Positions 43,760-55,769 of a stretch of 64,000 nucleotides of DNA are shown here, one piece after another. Numbering within the stretch: the stretch's first letter is position 1; each line of letters opens with the position of its first letter. Source of the DNA: Clarkia xantiana subsp. parviflora (Eukaryota > Streptophyta > Magnoliopsida > Myrtales > Onagraceae); contig JAPTYO010000007.1 in NCBI GenBank assembly GCA_036873135.1, forward strand, positions 27,758,763 to 27,822,762, written 5' to 3'. Position numbers and translations under genes: made by a program. A model generated the notes under the pieces. It ran no database searches. It was not told the DNA's origin and saw only the letters and a program-made list of their open reading frames with translations.

Positions 43760-45370
43760 ACAAACTGCATGCAGATCAAGCTTATTTATCTAGAATCTTC
43801 AATATATGTATATAATTAATCTTCTTATATTATATCTATATAGGAAAATATATAGTTGTTGGCAAGCAAGCAATTATTTACTTTACCTTTTTATAGTAAA
43901 ATTAGGAAACCTATATATATATTATTTCAGAACAGAACCCTAATTAATAATTAATATTAATATTAATCCTAAAGGCTAGCTCATACATATAGAAAACACT
44001 AGAACTTTACACCCTCAGCTTAATTTATTTCCTCCAAGTTCATCTCTACTTATATGCAAGTGCGTCAGAAGATCAAAGAAGGACAGTTAGCTATATATAT
44101 ACTGATTATAAATGATGGTATACATGATTAATTAAGCTAGAATATATGTTTCTAATTTCTTTCTCTTGAGAATGATGCATATGGGTCTATGAGTCAGTAA
44201 ATTGTAGCTTGTTAATTAAGGGTTGTTTGTGCCTGCTCAGCATACCAAATTTTGTTACTAATTTAAGGCGGAGCAAGATTCGTTTGAAATTATGAGGAGA
44301 CCGACCCGAGTCTATTCTGAAAGTTTCATCCTGAAATAGTGTGACCGATCGTATGGAAATTTGATATTTATATATATAGCAACTTAATATGTTTAAGTTG
44401 ATATTTGTATGAGAATTTGATGCTTGTATTCGAAAATTTGAGGAATTTAAAATTATAATGATTTTTTTTTGTATTAAAAAAATTAAGTGCAATTTTTGGA
44501 ATAATCCGTATCCACGTTAAATTACGCAAACCTGCACTAGCTAGACTGATCTTTTCCATACAGTTAGGCTCGAGACATGAATTAGGGAGTCTAAAATAAT
44601 TTCGAGGTTGGTCGACATACTTTTCTTCTTCAGAAAATGTCTACCCTGTTAGGCCAAAGCTCAACCCTAGTTGTATCAATAAGATTTATGTAACAGGTAA
44701 TGGTGGATAAATTGATGGAATTTTAGTCGACACTAGCTATTTAAAAAAAAACATGTATACATACATACGTTTGGATCATATATAAACAATCTTTATAACA
44801 AATATATTTATGTGAGAAAATGTTTACATCTTCATTTCCGTTTATTTTTGTTTTTGGAAGTCAGGGTTCTCTCCCGCGCGCCCTTGTATTTATTATTTCC
44901 ACGAGAGCATACAATTGTCTTACAAGGGACTGGCTCATATGCAACTTGGTTTAATTGTATAACATTAATTAATTGAAGTAAGTGTTGCTCATATTTCAAT
45001 AACCCTTTCCCTAATATAAATTTCCATTCAAATTATTTTTACTATTCAAAGTATTCATTTATATATTAACAAAATGTCAATTTTATTTTTATTTTTTTTG
45101 TAATCATACATTTTTGCATATGTTTATGTAGTTGAATGAATATCAGATGATACCGAATTTGAACATCATCATTCTATCAGAATATACAGTAAACTCTCCA
45201 TTTGAATCATTCCTATTATTGGAGGGAGGGTCCTCTCCGATGATGTGGAGGGCAATTCAGTTTTTTTTAACCATGATTTTTTTTTTTTTTCCAATTTAAC
45301 TGCATTCAGAAATTGGGAGATATTTAGTTATATTATATGGATGATGAACCATTTAACATTCCAATAGCAG
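43760..45370. other. Downstream of MIR166, no gene seen
   Basis: AT-rich with many short AT runs, possibly intron and tail of the pri-miRNA. No coding region or element end was recognised. Confidence 0.45.
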
Positions 45371-45974
45371 TGACGGCATACATATGGTAATGGCGCCGTA
45401 ATCGATAGCCCATAATATGTATAGTTTACCTAATGAACTTAGGTAATATCACATTAGGGTAATTGGGCCAGACCCAATTTTCAATTGACATGGAAGGCCC
45501 AAAATTTGGCCTCCCCAAATACATAGGCCGGCCGAAACCCTAGGTGGGGTAAAATGGACATTTGTCCACTTTACTCCTATAAATAAGAGGTGTTAGAGGA
45601 TTTTTAGGGTTAATCACAATTCCCTCACAAGAGTGTTTTAGAGAGAAAAAAAACCTCAACCCCACACCCTGATAGTTTCTAACGAACCATATCCCTCATC
45701 AAGGGTGTGCCAAATTGTCTTCTAGCAAACTCTCCAGAGATCTGTCCCCGTGCCAAGAATCGATCAAAGGCTTTGCTGTGGAGCTTGCACCACGTAGGGC
45801 TTCTCTAATAAGAACCTCTACGGGTCCCGACCGGAGGATCGTGAACTCCCTCCTGAGAAGATCGTGGGTCTACGGATCATGTTAAAGGTATGTGTGAAAC
45901 TTCCGCTGCGTAATTCAAATTACTAGCATGTACCTTATTTAAGTATCCATAGTGATTACTCCATTAATCTAACA
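45371..45974 (+). mobile_element. Copia-type LTR (plus orientation)
   Basis: It runs from TG near 45371 to CTAACA at 45974. It is followed by one G and the primer-binding site TGGTATCAGAGC, which matches the 3' end of initiator methionine tRNA. A TATA box (CCTATAAATAAG) lies near 45577. It is similar in reverse to the LTRs at 52718 and 53704. The exact left edge is uncertain because the start is diverged. Confidence 0.8.
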
Positions 45975-45975
45975 G

Positions 45976-46340
45976 TGGTATCAGAGCCTGTGTTAGGAGT
46001 TCATGTTTTTGATAAATTGATGTTCTTAAAAATTTAAAATAAAAACCGAAAATTTTAAAAAGAAAATTTTAAATTTTTGTTTTTTTATGGTTGTTGGTAA
46101 AACCGAAATTTTCATGATGTTATTGGTAAAATTGATGTTCATGATCTTCAAGAGAAAAGTGTAATATTCATCAAAATCAAACATTGAATTGTAGATCTTA
46201 TTAAAATTTGATCTTGAAATTGACCGATTGTTCCCAATTTGATGTTCTTGGCCGAAACCCTAGTGTTTTACAAGGTAATTTTTTTTTTCTTGGTCTCCAA
46301 GCAAGGAAATTTTGGCCACTATTAAAATAATATTGTTAAC
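45976..46340 (+). mobile_element. Copia leader fragment with tRNA-Met primer site
   Basis: It starts with TGGTATCAGAGC and continues with the AT-rich leader (TGTTAGGAGTTCATGTTTTT, ending near GCCACTATTAAAATAATA). It shares these phrases with 53332-53700, and in reverse with 52290-52716. No gag or pol follows, so the element is truncated here. Confidence 0.75.
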
Positions 46341-46796
46341 ATATTTTATTTAAGGTAACAATATATCTATAATTGAGAGCATAAGGATAGATTCACATAA
46401 ATATACAGAAATATATATCACTATCAATATTTCTAAATATTTAATAGGGTTAAAGATATTATTGATAGATTTTATTGTCTAAGAGCATCCACAATGGTTT
46501 TATATAAATTGTATTCTTTAAAGTTGCGACGTAGTCATTTATGTATCCTTTAAGTAATACGTAAATTTAAGACACACGTAAAAAATATTTTCTCTGGAAT
46601 CGTATTACTTAAATATATTCCTTAAATATATTTTATTATTAAATTTTTCAACAACCACCAATAAGATATTAACATTAATTATAAAATAAATTAATTTATA
46701 ACAAAAAATTCGTTACGTAATACATAGTATTAATAGTTAATATATGTTTCAATATTATATTGTGAATCTATCCATATTTTCCAACTTATAGATATA

Positions 46797-46835
46797 CTAG
46801 ATGGCCAACCCGCGCTTTGCGCGGTATTACATAGT
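46797..46835 (-). mobile_element. Helitron-type 3' end (minus orientation)
   Basis: On the minus strand, CCGCGCAAAGCGCGG forms a hairpin, followed by GTTGGCCATCTAG and a host T. This is the Helitron 3' signature. A degenerate copy of the hairpin (GTGCTTTGCGCGGTA) lies near 46970. The body would extend to the right. Confidence 0.6.
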
Positions 46836-48070
46836 AAACTAAATTAAACCGTAATTCATTTCATTATTTATATATGTTTCATTTATTTTTCAAATGGATT
46901 TTTTTATTTTGCTTACTTGTCAATACAACATTAAATTTATTAAGATTATATCATACTATGTTGTAGACATGTGCTTTGCGCGGTAAATAATTTATTTATA
47001 GAATTTTTGAGATATTGTTACAACTCAAAATTGATATTATTAATTAATTTTATGTTTTTTATGAAATAATAAAAAAATTAAAAATCCACCACACAAATTT
47101 TATGTATAATATAATATTTTAACTTATAGAATATTATCTTAATCTAACAGCGTATGCAACGTGTTAATAGAAGTTATGTTTTTACGAATACAATGCAACG
47201 ATATTTCAGGTATACCATTACAAATCATCAAAATATTAAAAGAAATAATACTTACTAAATATTATTGTTAACTATAATATTATTTTTAGTATTTCATGTA
47301 ATATTCCCAAAGTCAATCGTTTATTTAAATGAAAGTTTTCCCACAATGTGTCATATGTTTCGGGCCTTAGAATAATCTATGCTCGTATCGGGTCACCCGT
47401 AAAGTGATGAATATTTTTTTTCATTTACAGGGCTCTATGTGGTTTGAATCTAAAACTTCCGGTTAAGGGGGAAAAAACAAAAATAAGAATGTAAGTAATT
47501 TATCAAACTAATAAATTAATAATACAATCTATTTAGTCATCGTCTGTCACGAGTTACATATGAAAACTAATAGTGTATAAATATTTACATAGATAAAACT
47601 GATTCAAAATTTATTATCAATTTTAAAGAAAAACGACAAAGTAATGAAGTCATTTTATATTATTATGAATAATTACACTAAATAATTTTTTTTTCTATAG
47701 GTTCTATTTATGTAATTAGAAAATGTAGAAGATTTTAAAGTGAGATATTAGTAGAACAAACCAATTAAAGAAATGAATATTTTAATAATAAAATATAAAA
47801 TATCATTAAAAGTTGGATTAATCTATCACAAATTCACAATTCTAACTAATTTCAAATTAATGCATATAATATATGTTTCTTCACACTAATGTTTATTAGG
47901 TTCAATTAATTTTTATTTGCCAAACATTAGGTTTGATATATAAATAAAATTTAATAGTATAATAATTAAATTAAAATAATACAAAATGTAAACTGTAAAT
48001 GCTATTATCGTTTTAATGTTGAACAAAGTAAATGAGTTTATTATAAATATAGATACTTTGAATATTATAG
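46836..48070. other. AT-rich, probable Helitron interior
   Basis: It contains no open frame of note. It begins at a Helitron 3' end and runs up to a hAT insertion. Confidence 0.4.
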
Positions 48071-48078
48071 TTCATAAG

Positions 48079-49430
48079 TAGGGCTGGTTCATGGTTCGGT
48101 TCTGGGCCGAACCGGTTCAGAACCGAACCGGAACCGGATTTTAGGTTCAGCTGGTTCCCTGTACCATGTATGAACCGAACCAGATTTTAGGTCCTAGAAC
48201 CGAACCATAGCAGAATCGGTTCTGAACCGGTTCGAACCGGTTTTGAACCTTTTTTTTCATTTTTTTTTACTAAATTTCAAAATACACACCTAAGTAGATA
48301 ATCCAAAAGCAATACACAAATTTGGAAAATATAAACTATAAAGACAATTGATCGTTTCAGAGTAGAGAGTATCAAAGTCTAAATTAGAAACAATCTAATA
48401 ATATAAAAAAGTCAAAATATTTAAAACAAAAATCTCGAGACTTTAAACGACGCTAAGAGGCGTAGCTCAAACTTCAAAAGTGCAGCAAATCTTTGGTTGG
48501 AATTTTTTTATATTAAGCGAGTTAATCTATCATCTCAGTTAAAATATAGAACTATTTCCGAGTTAAGTTTCGAGTTCAAAACTGAACTCAATTGAAACTG
48601 ATCTGGGCTAACATATAGAATAACTATATATAAGTAAAAAACCTGCTACAGCCACATATATATCCAATATGAACCAAACCCGAATAGTGAAGGTTCTACC
48701 CTATGGGTGTAAACGAGTCAAACTACTCGTGAGCTTCTCGAGATCGGCTTGGTCGATATTCAAATTTGACTCGCTAAATTTCAAGTAGAATTGAGCCTTT
48801 TCTGATACCGAGTTGAGTTCGAGTTCACTTGTACTCGACTCGAGAGGCTCGCGAGCCTAATCAAGTTTTTTTTTCCTATAAAAGTCGAGTTTGTGTTTTT
48901 TGAGTTTTACGTAATAATACTATATATGTATATATTGAGTCCAATAAGAGTTCGAGCTCGAGCCAAAAGCCTAATCGAGTCGAGTACGACCTCGAGCTAA
49001 GGTGCACCATTTATAATTTAATTAAATTTTTTAACCTTATCGAGCCGAGTCGAACTGAACTCGAACATGTCAAGTATGGCAGCGAGTCGAGCTCGAGCTT
49101 GAAAAATTAAGGCTCGGTCGAGTTCAAGCTTGAGTAAACTGAGTTGAGTCGAGCTTGCCGGATACTAGGCTCGTTTATAGCCATTTATTCTACCCCAAAA
49201 AAAGGATGCAAAAAGTGTATTACTATCTAACAATTTAGGCTTTATGTAACAAAAGTGGTTCTGAAAAACCGGTTCGAAACCTGTTTTGAACCAGTCAAAA
49301 ACCGCTACATATATTCCTTATCAAAACCGAACAATTTAAGAAGTGGTTCAGTCAGAACCGGTTCGTAATGGTTCGGTTCCGGTTTGGTTCCGGTTCGGTT
49401 CGCCCGATCCGGTTTTTATGCCCAGCCCTA
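48079..49430. mobile_element. Nonautonomous hAT element with nested hAT
   Basis: The ends are TAGGGCTGG and CCAGCCCTA, with a perfect 8-bp duplication TTCATAAG at 48071-48078 and 49431-49438. Both subterminal regions are packed with GAACCGGTTC/GGTTCGGTTC motifs in opposite orientation. A second hAT occupies 48702-49187. No transposase. Confidence 0.95.
48702..49187. mobile_element. Nested hAT MITE (486 bp)
   Basis: The left end is TATGGGTGTAAACGAG. The right end, complemented, is TAAATGGCTATAAACGAG. A perfect 8-bp duplication TTCTACCC lies at 48694-48701 and 49188-49195. The interior repeats CTCGAGC/GAGTCGAG motifs. It lies wholly within the hAT at 48079-49430, so it inserted later. Confidence 0.92.
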
Positions 49431-49809
49431 TTCATAAGGAAAAAATAATTAATTAAATATAACATTTAATTAATATTATTAATAATAATATTTTTAATTG
49501 ATATGAACTAATATTTATGATATGGTATTTAATAAAAATATAAGAATTTTTTTATGATACTATAAATATGTTAAATTAAAAATATTCTAAGATTGTAGAT
49601 AAGTAGAAGTAAATATTTTTTCATACATAATAATGTATATTCTACTTTTTGTTAATTTGATTAATAAAATTAACTATAAAATAAATTTAAGAATTAGTTT
49701 TACTAAAGTGCATTGAAGAATTTATCTTATTATTATGCATTGCATTAGCTAGTCCTAACCAAAAAAATATTGCCAGGCATTAATCCTAATATTATTACTC
49801 GGTAATATT

Positions 49810-49813
<4 letters not shown>

Positions 49814-49886
<73 letters not shown>
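49814..49886. repeat. TA dinucleotide microsatellite
   Basis: More than 70 bases of uninterrupted TA. A minus-strand open frame across it is an artefact of the repeat. Confidence 0.95.
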
Positions 49887-49888
<2 letters not shown>

Positions 49889-49895
49889 TTTGACT

Positions 49896-50796
49896 GTTAA
49901 GAACCTATGAAATGTCTGAACTATCACCCATGTTAACGGGAGAGGTCTGAAATTTAAAAAGTTAATAACAGAGATCTGAAATTTCTGTTTTGTTGATAAC
50001 AGCGGTCTCCGTTAGTTTTTTCCGTTAAAACTAACGGAAGTTGGTCACATGCTTGGCATGTGACCGGAAATAAAATAAAATTCCAAAAATGCCCTTCTAT
50101 CAAGTGTGCCCCTCACATGCATGGAGTGAAAAGACCAAAATGCCCTTGAAGCCACCACGGTACTCCGGCGACCACCAATCGTACTCCGGCAACCACCACC
50201 GTACTCCGGCGACCACCACCGTACTCCGGCGACCACCACCAAGGCTCCGATTGGGCAAAAATCGGAGCCACCGGCCCCGATTGGGCTCCGATCGGAGCCA
50301 CCGGCCCCAATTGAGCTCCAATCGGAGCCACCGGCCCTGATAGGACTCCGATCGGGGCAAAAAAGCTCCGATCGGAGCCACAGAGCTCCGACCGGAGCTT
50401 TTTTGGCTCCGATCGGAGCTTTTTTGGCCCCGATCGGAGCTTTTTTGCCGAGGTAGTGGCCGGAGTCGGGTCGCCGGAGCCGAGGTGGTGGTCGTCGGAG
50501 TCGAGGTGGTGGTCGCCGGAGTCGGGTGGTGGTGGCCGGAGTTGGGTGGTTTTAATTTGACTTTAGGGGTAAAATTGTCATTTCACATTTTCTTAAATAA
50601 GATATTAAATAAAACAAAATATTAAAGGGGCAAAAATGTCATTTCACACAATTCTGTTAAATTTAACCCTAAAAATGGACGGAAAACCTCAAATCAACAA
50701 AATTGAAATTTCAGACCTCTGTTATTAACTTTTTAAATTTCAGACCTCTCCCGTTAACATGGGTGATAGTTCAGACCTTTCATAGGTTCTTAACCC
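49896..50796. mobile_element. MULE-like element with GC-rich palindromic core
   Basis: The inverted ends GTTAAGAACCTATGAAATGT and CTTTCATAGGTTCTTAACCC continue as inverted similarity for over 120 bases. They share the GGAGAGGTCTGAA phrase with the MITE at 2265-2784. The core (50140-50540) is strikingly GC-rich, with repeats of CACCACCGTACTCCGGCGAC and CTCCGATCGGAGC. The left flank is a TA microsatellite, so the target duplication is not readable. Confidence 0.85.
50228..50450. repeat. Array of CTCCGATCGGAGC palindromes
   Basis: At least seven perfect or near-perfect self-complementary units (GCTCCGATCGGAGC and variants) are separated by CCACCGGCC or TTTTTTGG. They occur within a segment that is GC-rich relative to its AT-rich surroundings. 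Open frames on both strands here are compositional. Confidence 0.85.
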
Positions 50797-51852
50797 TTAC
50801 ATATAACATGTTACTCAATGTTTAATACTTATTGACTCGAACTATCGATTTAGTTCTTGCGTTTGTAAATTCAATCATATCTGGTATCTCCTAATTGATA
50901 GTTGAATAAATAGTTAAGTTGAATTCAAGTATAAACTTTAGACATTAGTGTTTTAAAAAAATTGATGATTTAGTCCCTACAATATTTGAGTATTACTAAA
51001 AATTTCATTAGATAAATTGCATTAACTTTTTTGTTAAGGTCGCTTAACTGACATATTACATTAATTATCATTAACTTATTAATACAATATACCTATAAAT
51101 TTGAGTCACCCATAAAGTATGATATGTACTCAACTCATGCAAACTTCGAGTACATGTTGAGATTTTTTTGTATCACATAGATCAGTCACTTGTCAAATCA
51201 TATCAAATGTCAAAATATGGGTCAACCACGGTTCTTGAATTTTGATCTTTTACAGATAACCTGGTACTCATTCATTGTCTAACATTTAGGGTCTCGAATC
51301 ATTAATTTAGTTCTTCCCTCTGTCAATTAAACAAATTGTAACCTAATTAGTAGTTAAATAAGTAATTGACATATCAAGTATAAACTTTAGATTTTAATGA
51401 ATTGAAATTTCCTTTAGCGTCCCGTTGGCCAATTTTTGTTTAGCGTTAAATCAATTTTTGTTGGTATTACGATATAAAATTGCATGAAAAGTTTATAGTT
51501 ACGTTTGTATAGGTCAAACTGCTCCACCGATGACTCTAAGTGGCTAATTACGGGCTTACATTCTTCACTCATCAAGTTGATAAATTCGATACAACTTTGT
51601 CATTAATAACTCACGTCATGCTCAATCCAACTCATCATTAGTTATAACAGTAAATTAGTATCGTAATTTAAAACAATAGTTAATTTTTTGACTTAATTAT
51701 CCTCTTCTATTTTTCCTGTTTTGAATTACTTTGTGTCGTTTTTTTCAATCACAGATTCATTTCTCGCAACCCTAAACTTGGCAATGTATTAACTACATAT
51801 TAAAATATTAGAAAACTGAAGATAAATTATGTATTTGAAATTTAGACGATTG
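50797..51852. other. Probable Helitron interior
   Basis: AT-rich sequence with no gene; it leads to the Helitron-type end at 51885. Confidence 0.4.
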
Positions 51853-51884
51853 ATACACGCGTGCAACGCACGCGTTAATAACTA

Positions 51885-51885
<1 letters not shown>
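51853..51885 (+). mobile_element. Helitron-type 3' end (plus orientation)
   Basis: The hairpin ACGCGTGCAACGCACGCGT is followed by TAATAACTAG and a host T. This is the Helitron 3' terminal structure. The 5' end, to the left, was not located. Confidence 0.65.

Positions 51886-51938
<53 letters not shown>
51884..51938. repeat. TA microsatellite at a Helitron end
   Basis: About 50 bases of TA repeats directly follow the CTAG end, consistent with insertion into, or growth of, a TA run. Confidence 0.9.
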
Positions 51939-51940
<2 letters not shown>

Positions 51941-52226
51941 CTTAAAATGAACTACTTTATTTGTTTTTTTTTTTTGGCCAACAACTACTTTATTTGTTGA
52001 TTACAAAGAAACGTCTGTAACGGTTGCCTAGAAAAAAAACGTTCATTAAAGAGCAATGTGAGAGCTTGGAGCAAATCTAAGAATATAGAGAGGCTTACTT
52101 GGATAATAACAACTCATCAATGAAAGAGAATAATTGAGTTCGACCAATTATATTAAGTTATTTGTACATATCATCACCCAAATTTGTTACTTGTCAACTC
52201 TACATAAAACCCTTTAGAATTATATT

Positions 52227-52267
<41 letters not shown>
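52227..52267. repeat. GATA tetranucleotide microsatellite
   Basis: About ten copies of TAGA/GATA in a row. Confidence 0.95.
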
Positions 52268-52289
52268 CACCTTTTAATAAAATTAAAAT

Positions 52290-53294
52290 ATGGCAAACTA
52301 TATCCCTAATCTAGGCCGGCCGAAATTACCTTGCTTGGACCCTAAGAAATTAAAAAATTCACATAATAATTTACTAGGGTTTTCGGCACAAACACCCTTA
52401 ATTGGAAAAATTGTCAAATTTTAAGATCAAACACTATTATGATCATGAATCCAAAAAGTATTTTTGATAAAACTCGTTGTGTTCTTGAAGATCATGAACA
52501 TCAAACTTAATATTTGAACCAAAATTTTCGGTTTTGATCTATAAAAACATTTAAATTTCGAAAATTTAAAGTTTTTAAAGATAAAACACATAAAATTTGT
52601 TTAAAAATTTCGGATTACTCATGGCGTTCATAAAGAAAAATTTCGGTTTTTTATGAATATTCAAGAACATCAGTTTATCAAAATTTTAAGAACTCCTAAC
52701 TCAGACTCTAATACCACTGTTGGATTACTGAGACGTAATACTACGGAATGCTAAACGTGTACATGTAAGTAATCTAATTACGCAGCGGAATAATGTACAC
52801 ATACCTCAATAGTTTTCCTGCCCAAGAATGTTGTGGAGGGAGTTCTGATCCTCCGGTCGAAACCCGTACAAGTTCTTCTTGAGAAGAATTCCTACGCGGT
52901 ATAAGCTCCACAGCAAAACTCTGATCGATTCTTCAACGGGGACAGAACCTCGGACTGAGATGATGGTGTGCCGAAATACTACTAAGGGGGTGAAAGGTTT
53001 CTCTCAAGTTCCTTAATGGAGGGAATTATGAATTACTTCATATGTAAAACCCCTTAGGTGAGTCCCCTATATATAGGATTGGTGGAGTGGACAAAAGTCC
53101 ACTCCATCCTATGTGGTACTAGGGTTTGGCCGAACTATGCTATTAAGGAGGGAGGCCCAATTTTGGGCCTCCCATGTCAATTAGGAATTGGGTCAAGCCC
53201 AATTAACCCAATGTGACATTTACCCAATTATCTTAGGTATATCCTTAATATTAACGGGCTATCATTTACGGCGCCACGTCACCATATGCTAACA
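52290..53294 (-). mobile_element. Copia LTR plus leader, minus orientation
   Basis: The LTR is 52718-53294 (TGTT...AACA). Next to it, at 52706-52716, is the complement of a slightly altered primer site (TGGTATTAGAG). The leader runs on to about 52290 and mirrors the plus-strand leader at 45976-46340. No coding part remains. A (GATA) microsatellite lies beyond. Confidence 0.8.
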
Positions 53295-53299
53295 GTATC

Positions 53300-53700
53300 C
53301 GTAGTGGTTACTCCCCGTAATCTAACTGTGGTATCAGAGCATGTGTTAGGAGTTCATGATTTTGATAAATTGGTGTTCTTGAAAATTTAAACAAAATCCG
53401 AAAATTTTAAATAGAAAATTTCAAAATTTTTTATTTTTTTTTGTTGTTGGTAAAACCGAAATTTTCAAGATGTTCTTGGTAAATTTGATGTTCATGATCT
53501 TCAAGAAAAGTGTAATATTTATACAAATAAAATATTGGATTGTAGATCTTATTAAAATTTGATCTTGAAATTTGACCAATTGTTCACAATTTGATGTTAT
53601 TGGCCGACACCCTAGTGATTTACAAGGTAAAATTTTTAATTTTCTTGGTCTCCAAGCAAGGCAATTTCGGCCACTATTAAAATAATACTGTTTACCATAT
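53300..53700 (+). mobile_element. Copia LTR stub and leader, plus orientation
   Basis: About 30 bases of LTR end (GTGGTTACTCCCCGTAATCT) are followed by TGGTATCAGAGC (53332) and the same leader as at 45976. It is cut at both sides by minus-oriented copies of the same family. Confidence 0.75.
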
Positions 53701-53703
53701 TTT

Positions 53704-54299
53704 TGTTGGATTACGGGGACATAATACTACGGAATGCTAAACGTGTACTAGCAAGAAATCTAATCTACGCAGCGGAATTAGTACACATACATTTTAGCTT
53801 TCCTGTCCAAGAACGGTGTGGAGGTAGTTCTGATCCTCCGGTCGGAACCACGTACAAGTTCTTCGTCAGAAGAAGTCCCACGCGATGTAGCTCCACAACA
53901 AGACCTCTGATCGATTCTTCAACGGAGATGGAACCTCGGACTAAATGTTCGAAAGCAATTTGGCACACCAATGGTGGTGTTATAGGGCCGGCCGAAACTA
54001 GGCCAGAGAGAAAGGAGTTTCTCTCAAATCACAACTTAAGAGGAGTTGTGATCAAGGTGTGTTTTGGGAGTGACCCCAAGACCTCCTTATATAGTGGGAG
54101 GAGGAGAAAATCCTCCTCCCTCCCTATCTAGGGTTTCGGCCGACCTATGTGGGTGGGAGGCCCAATTTTGGGTCTCCCATGTCACATGGGAATTGGGTCG
54201 AGCCCAATTAGCCCTAATGTGACATTTACCTAATTATCTTAGGTAACCACATATATTAACGGGCTACCAATTACGGCGCCACGTCATCATATGCTAACA
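53704..54299 (-). mobile_element. Copia 3' LTR, minus orientation
   Basis: A 596-bp LTR from TGTTGGATTACGG to GCTAACA. On its inner side (54300-54330) a GGGGAGCTGGAGC run on the minus strand is a candidate polypurine tract. It probably belongs to the element whose RNase H end is at 55426-55765. Confidence 0.8.
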
Positions 54300-55425
54300 G
54301 CTCCAGCTCCCCGGAATGGGAGGGTGCCTGTTAATGTATTGTCATCCAATAAGATCAAGATTTCAGTCTTCGTCTCCGTCTCCGAATAGTTCATACGAGG
54401 CTTGCCGTGCGACCGACGGATACGACGGGCATCGTGCTACTCATCTGTTAGGAGTATTGTAGCGCCCGCAGAACGTTGATTCTCTTTCATGAACCAAACC
54501 TGTTTGAAATAAAACCATGTACCGCACTGTATCCTTGGTCAACTGTTAATTCTCCAATTGCCCAGTTTTCCACAAAGGAATACTTCTCCAGGGCATTCGT
54601 ACAAGTGTTCACAACCTTCAACTAATATCCGGTTGGCGGCCACCTAGTGAACACGAGAGTCGGTGAATTAAAGGTGAACTTGACTATCCCCATCGCTTAT
54701 ACCCTTAGTCTGACTCAACCGGTTTCCAAGACGTGGTCACTTGGCTATTTTCTTTGGCACTACGCTCGTACGCCGGGAAGCGAGCATTGAGCCAGACCTT
54801 AGGTATAAGTTCTGAGTCCGTGAGGATACTTTGGATGCCTCTTCATAAGACATCCGGGATCAATCACACGCTCAAGGTGAAGAATTATGCGCCATTTGAA
54901 TCACAAGGATTCTAGCTAGCACAACCGAGCATGACCCCGTGGTCGTATATGGCACGCGCAGTATGAAGCACGCGTCGATAGCACACCTGGTAAAGCCAGG
55001 GATGGGATATGTCAATAATGCTATCGCAGAATCTCTCATCTGGCCTTGAATGTGATATATAGTGATGGACAAAGTCCAACTCGTCGATTTACAAAACGAA
55101 GATTAAGTCATGTTGTTAAGCGTGACAATGTTATCGTTTTGTTTGATCAGGTTTATCCCCCTGATTCTTAGCCAATCTTGTTATGGTAGAGGCCCCTCTC
55201 TCCTTACAAGATGACCGTGCCTGTGTGACGAGGCAAGGTTCACATTTGACATAATTTTGGTGGAAGAATTTTACTTCTTCCTACGACTTAGTTTATAGAC
55301 CGTGAAATCCGATGTTGTTAATCATTATGACGTCGATAAATCATAAACTCAAATTGCAATTCTTTTATTCAATTGAAATATCATTTCAAATGTCAAAATG
55401 TTATCACTTTTACAAGCCACACAGT
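54300..55425 (-). other. Noncoding 3' part of a Copia element
   Basis: It lies between the RNase H end and the 3' LTR on the minus strand. No gene was recognised. Its base composition is less AT-rich than the flanks. Confidence 0.5.
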
Positions 55426-55765
55426 TTAAGCCCTACGTAGTCCAAGCAGTTTTATGTGCTTTTCAAAAATCTCCCTACGTAACAGCTTAGTTAAAGGGTC
55501 TGCGACCATATTGTCTGTAGGCAAGTATTCTAAAGCGATTATGTTGTCTTCCAAAACAGATTTAGCATAATTGTATTTCACGTCAATGTGCTTTGTCCTA
55601 CTATGGTACTTTGGATTCTTAACTGCCGCAATGGCCGCCTGACTGTCGGAGTACACCTTCACAGGTTTACTCTTCTTGTCGGTGCCAATTAATAAGAAGC
55701 CTTTTCAGCCAGACCGCTTCTTGTGCGTTTTTGGAGAGGGCAACGAATTCCGATTCCATAGTGGA
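55426..55765 (-). pseudogene. Copia RNase H C-terminal remnant
   Basis: The minus-strand frame 55426-55662 shows VYSDSQAAIAAVKNPKYHSR, TKHIDVKYNYAKSV and NMVADPLTKLLRREIFEKHI. These are the hallmark end of Copia-type RNase H. Upstream, in a different frame, ESEFVALSKNAQEAVWLKRL is the preceding part, so there is a frame break near 55.69 kb. The protein ends abruptly near 55765; gag, integrase and reverse transcriptase are absent. Confidence 0.85.
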
Positions 55766-55769
55766 ATCC

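Noticed and set aside
49745..49927. Open frame encoding a run of Ile-Tyr
   Set aside because: Pure translation of a TA microsatellite.
50045..50381. Several open frames on both strands in the GC-rich core
   Set aside because: They translate the palindromic repeat of a transposon; codon patterns repeat with the DNA unit.
53703..54131. Open frame of 142 codons
   Set aside because: It lies entirely within a Copia LTR.
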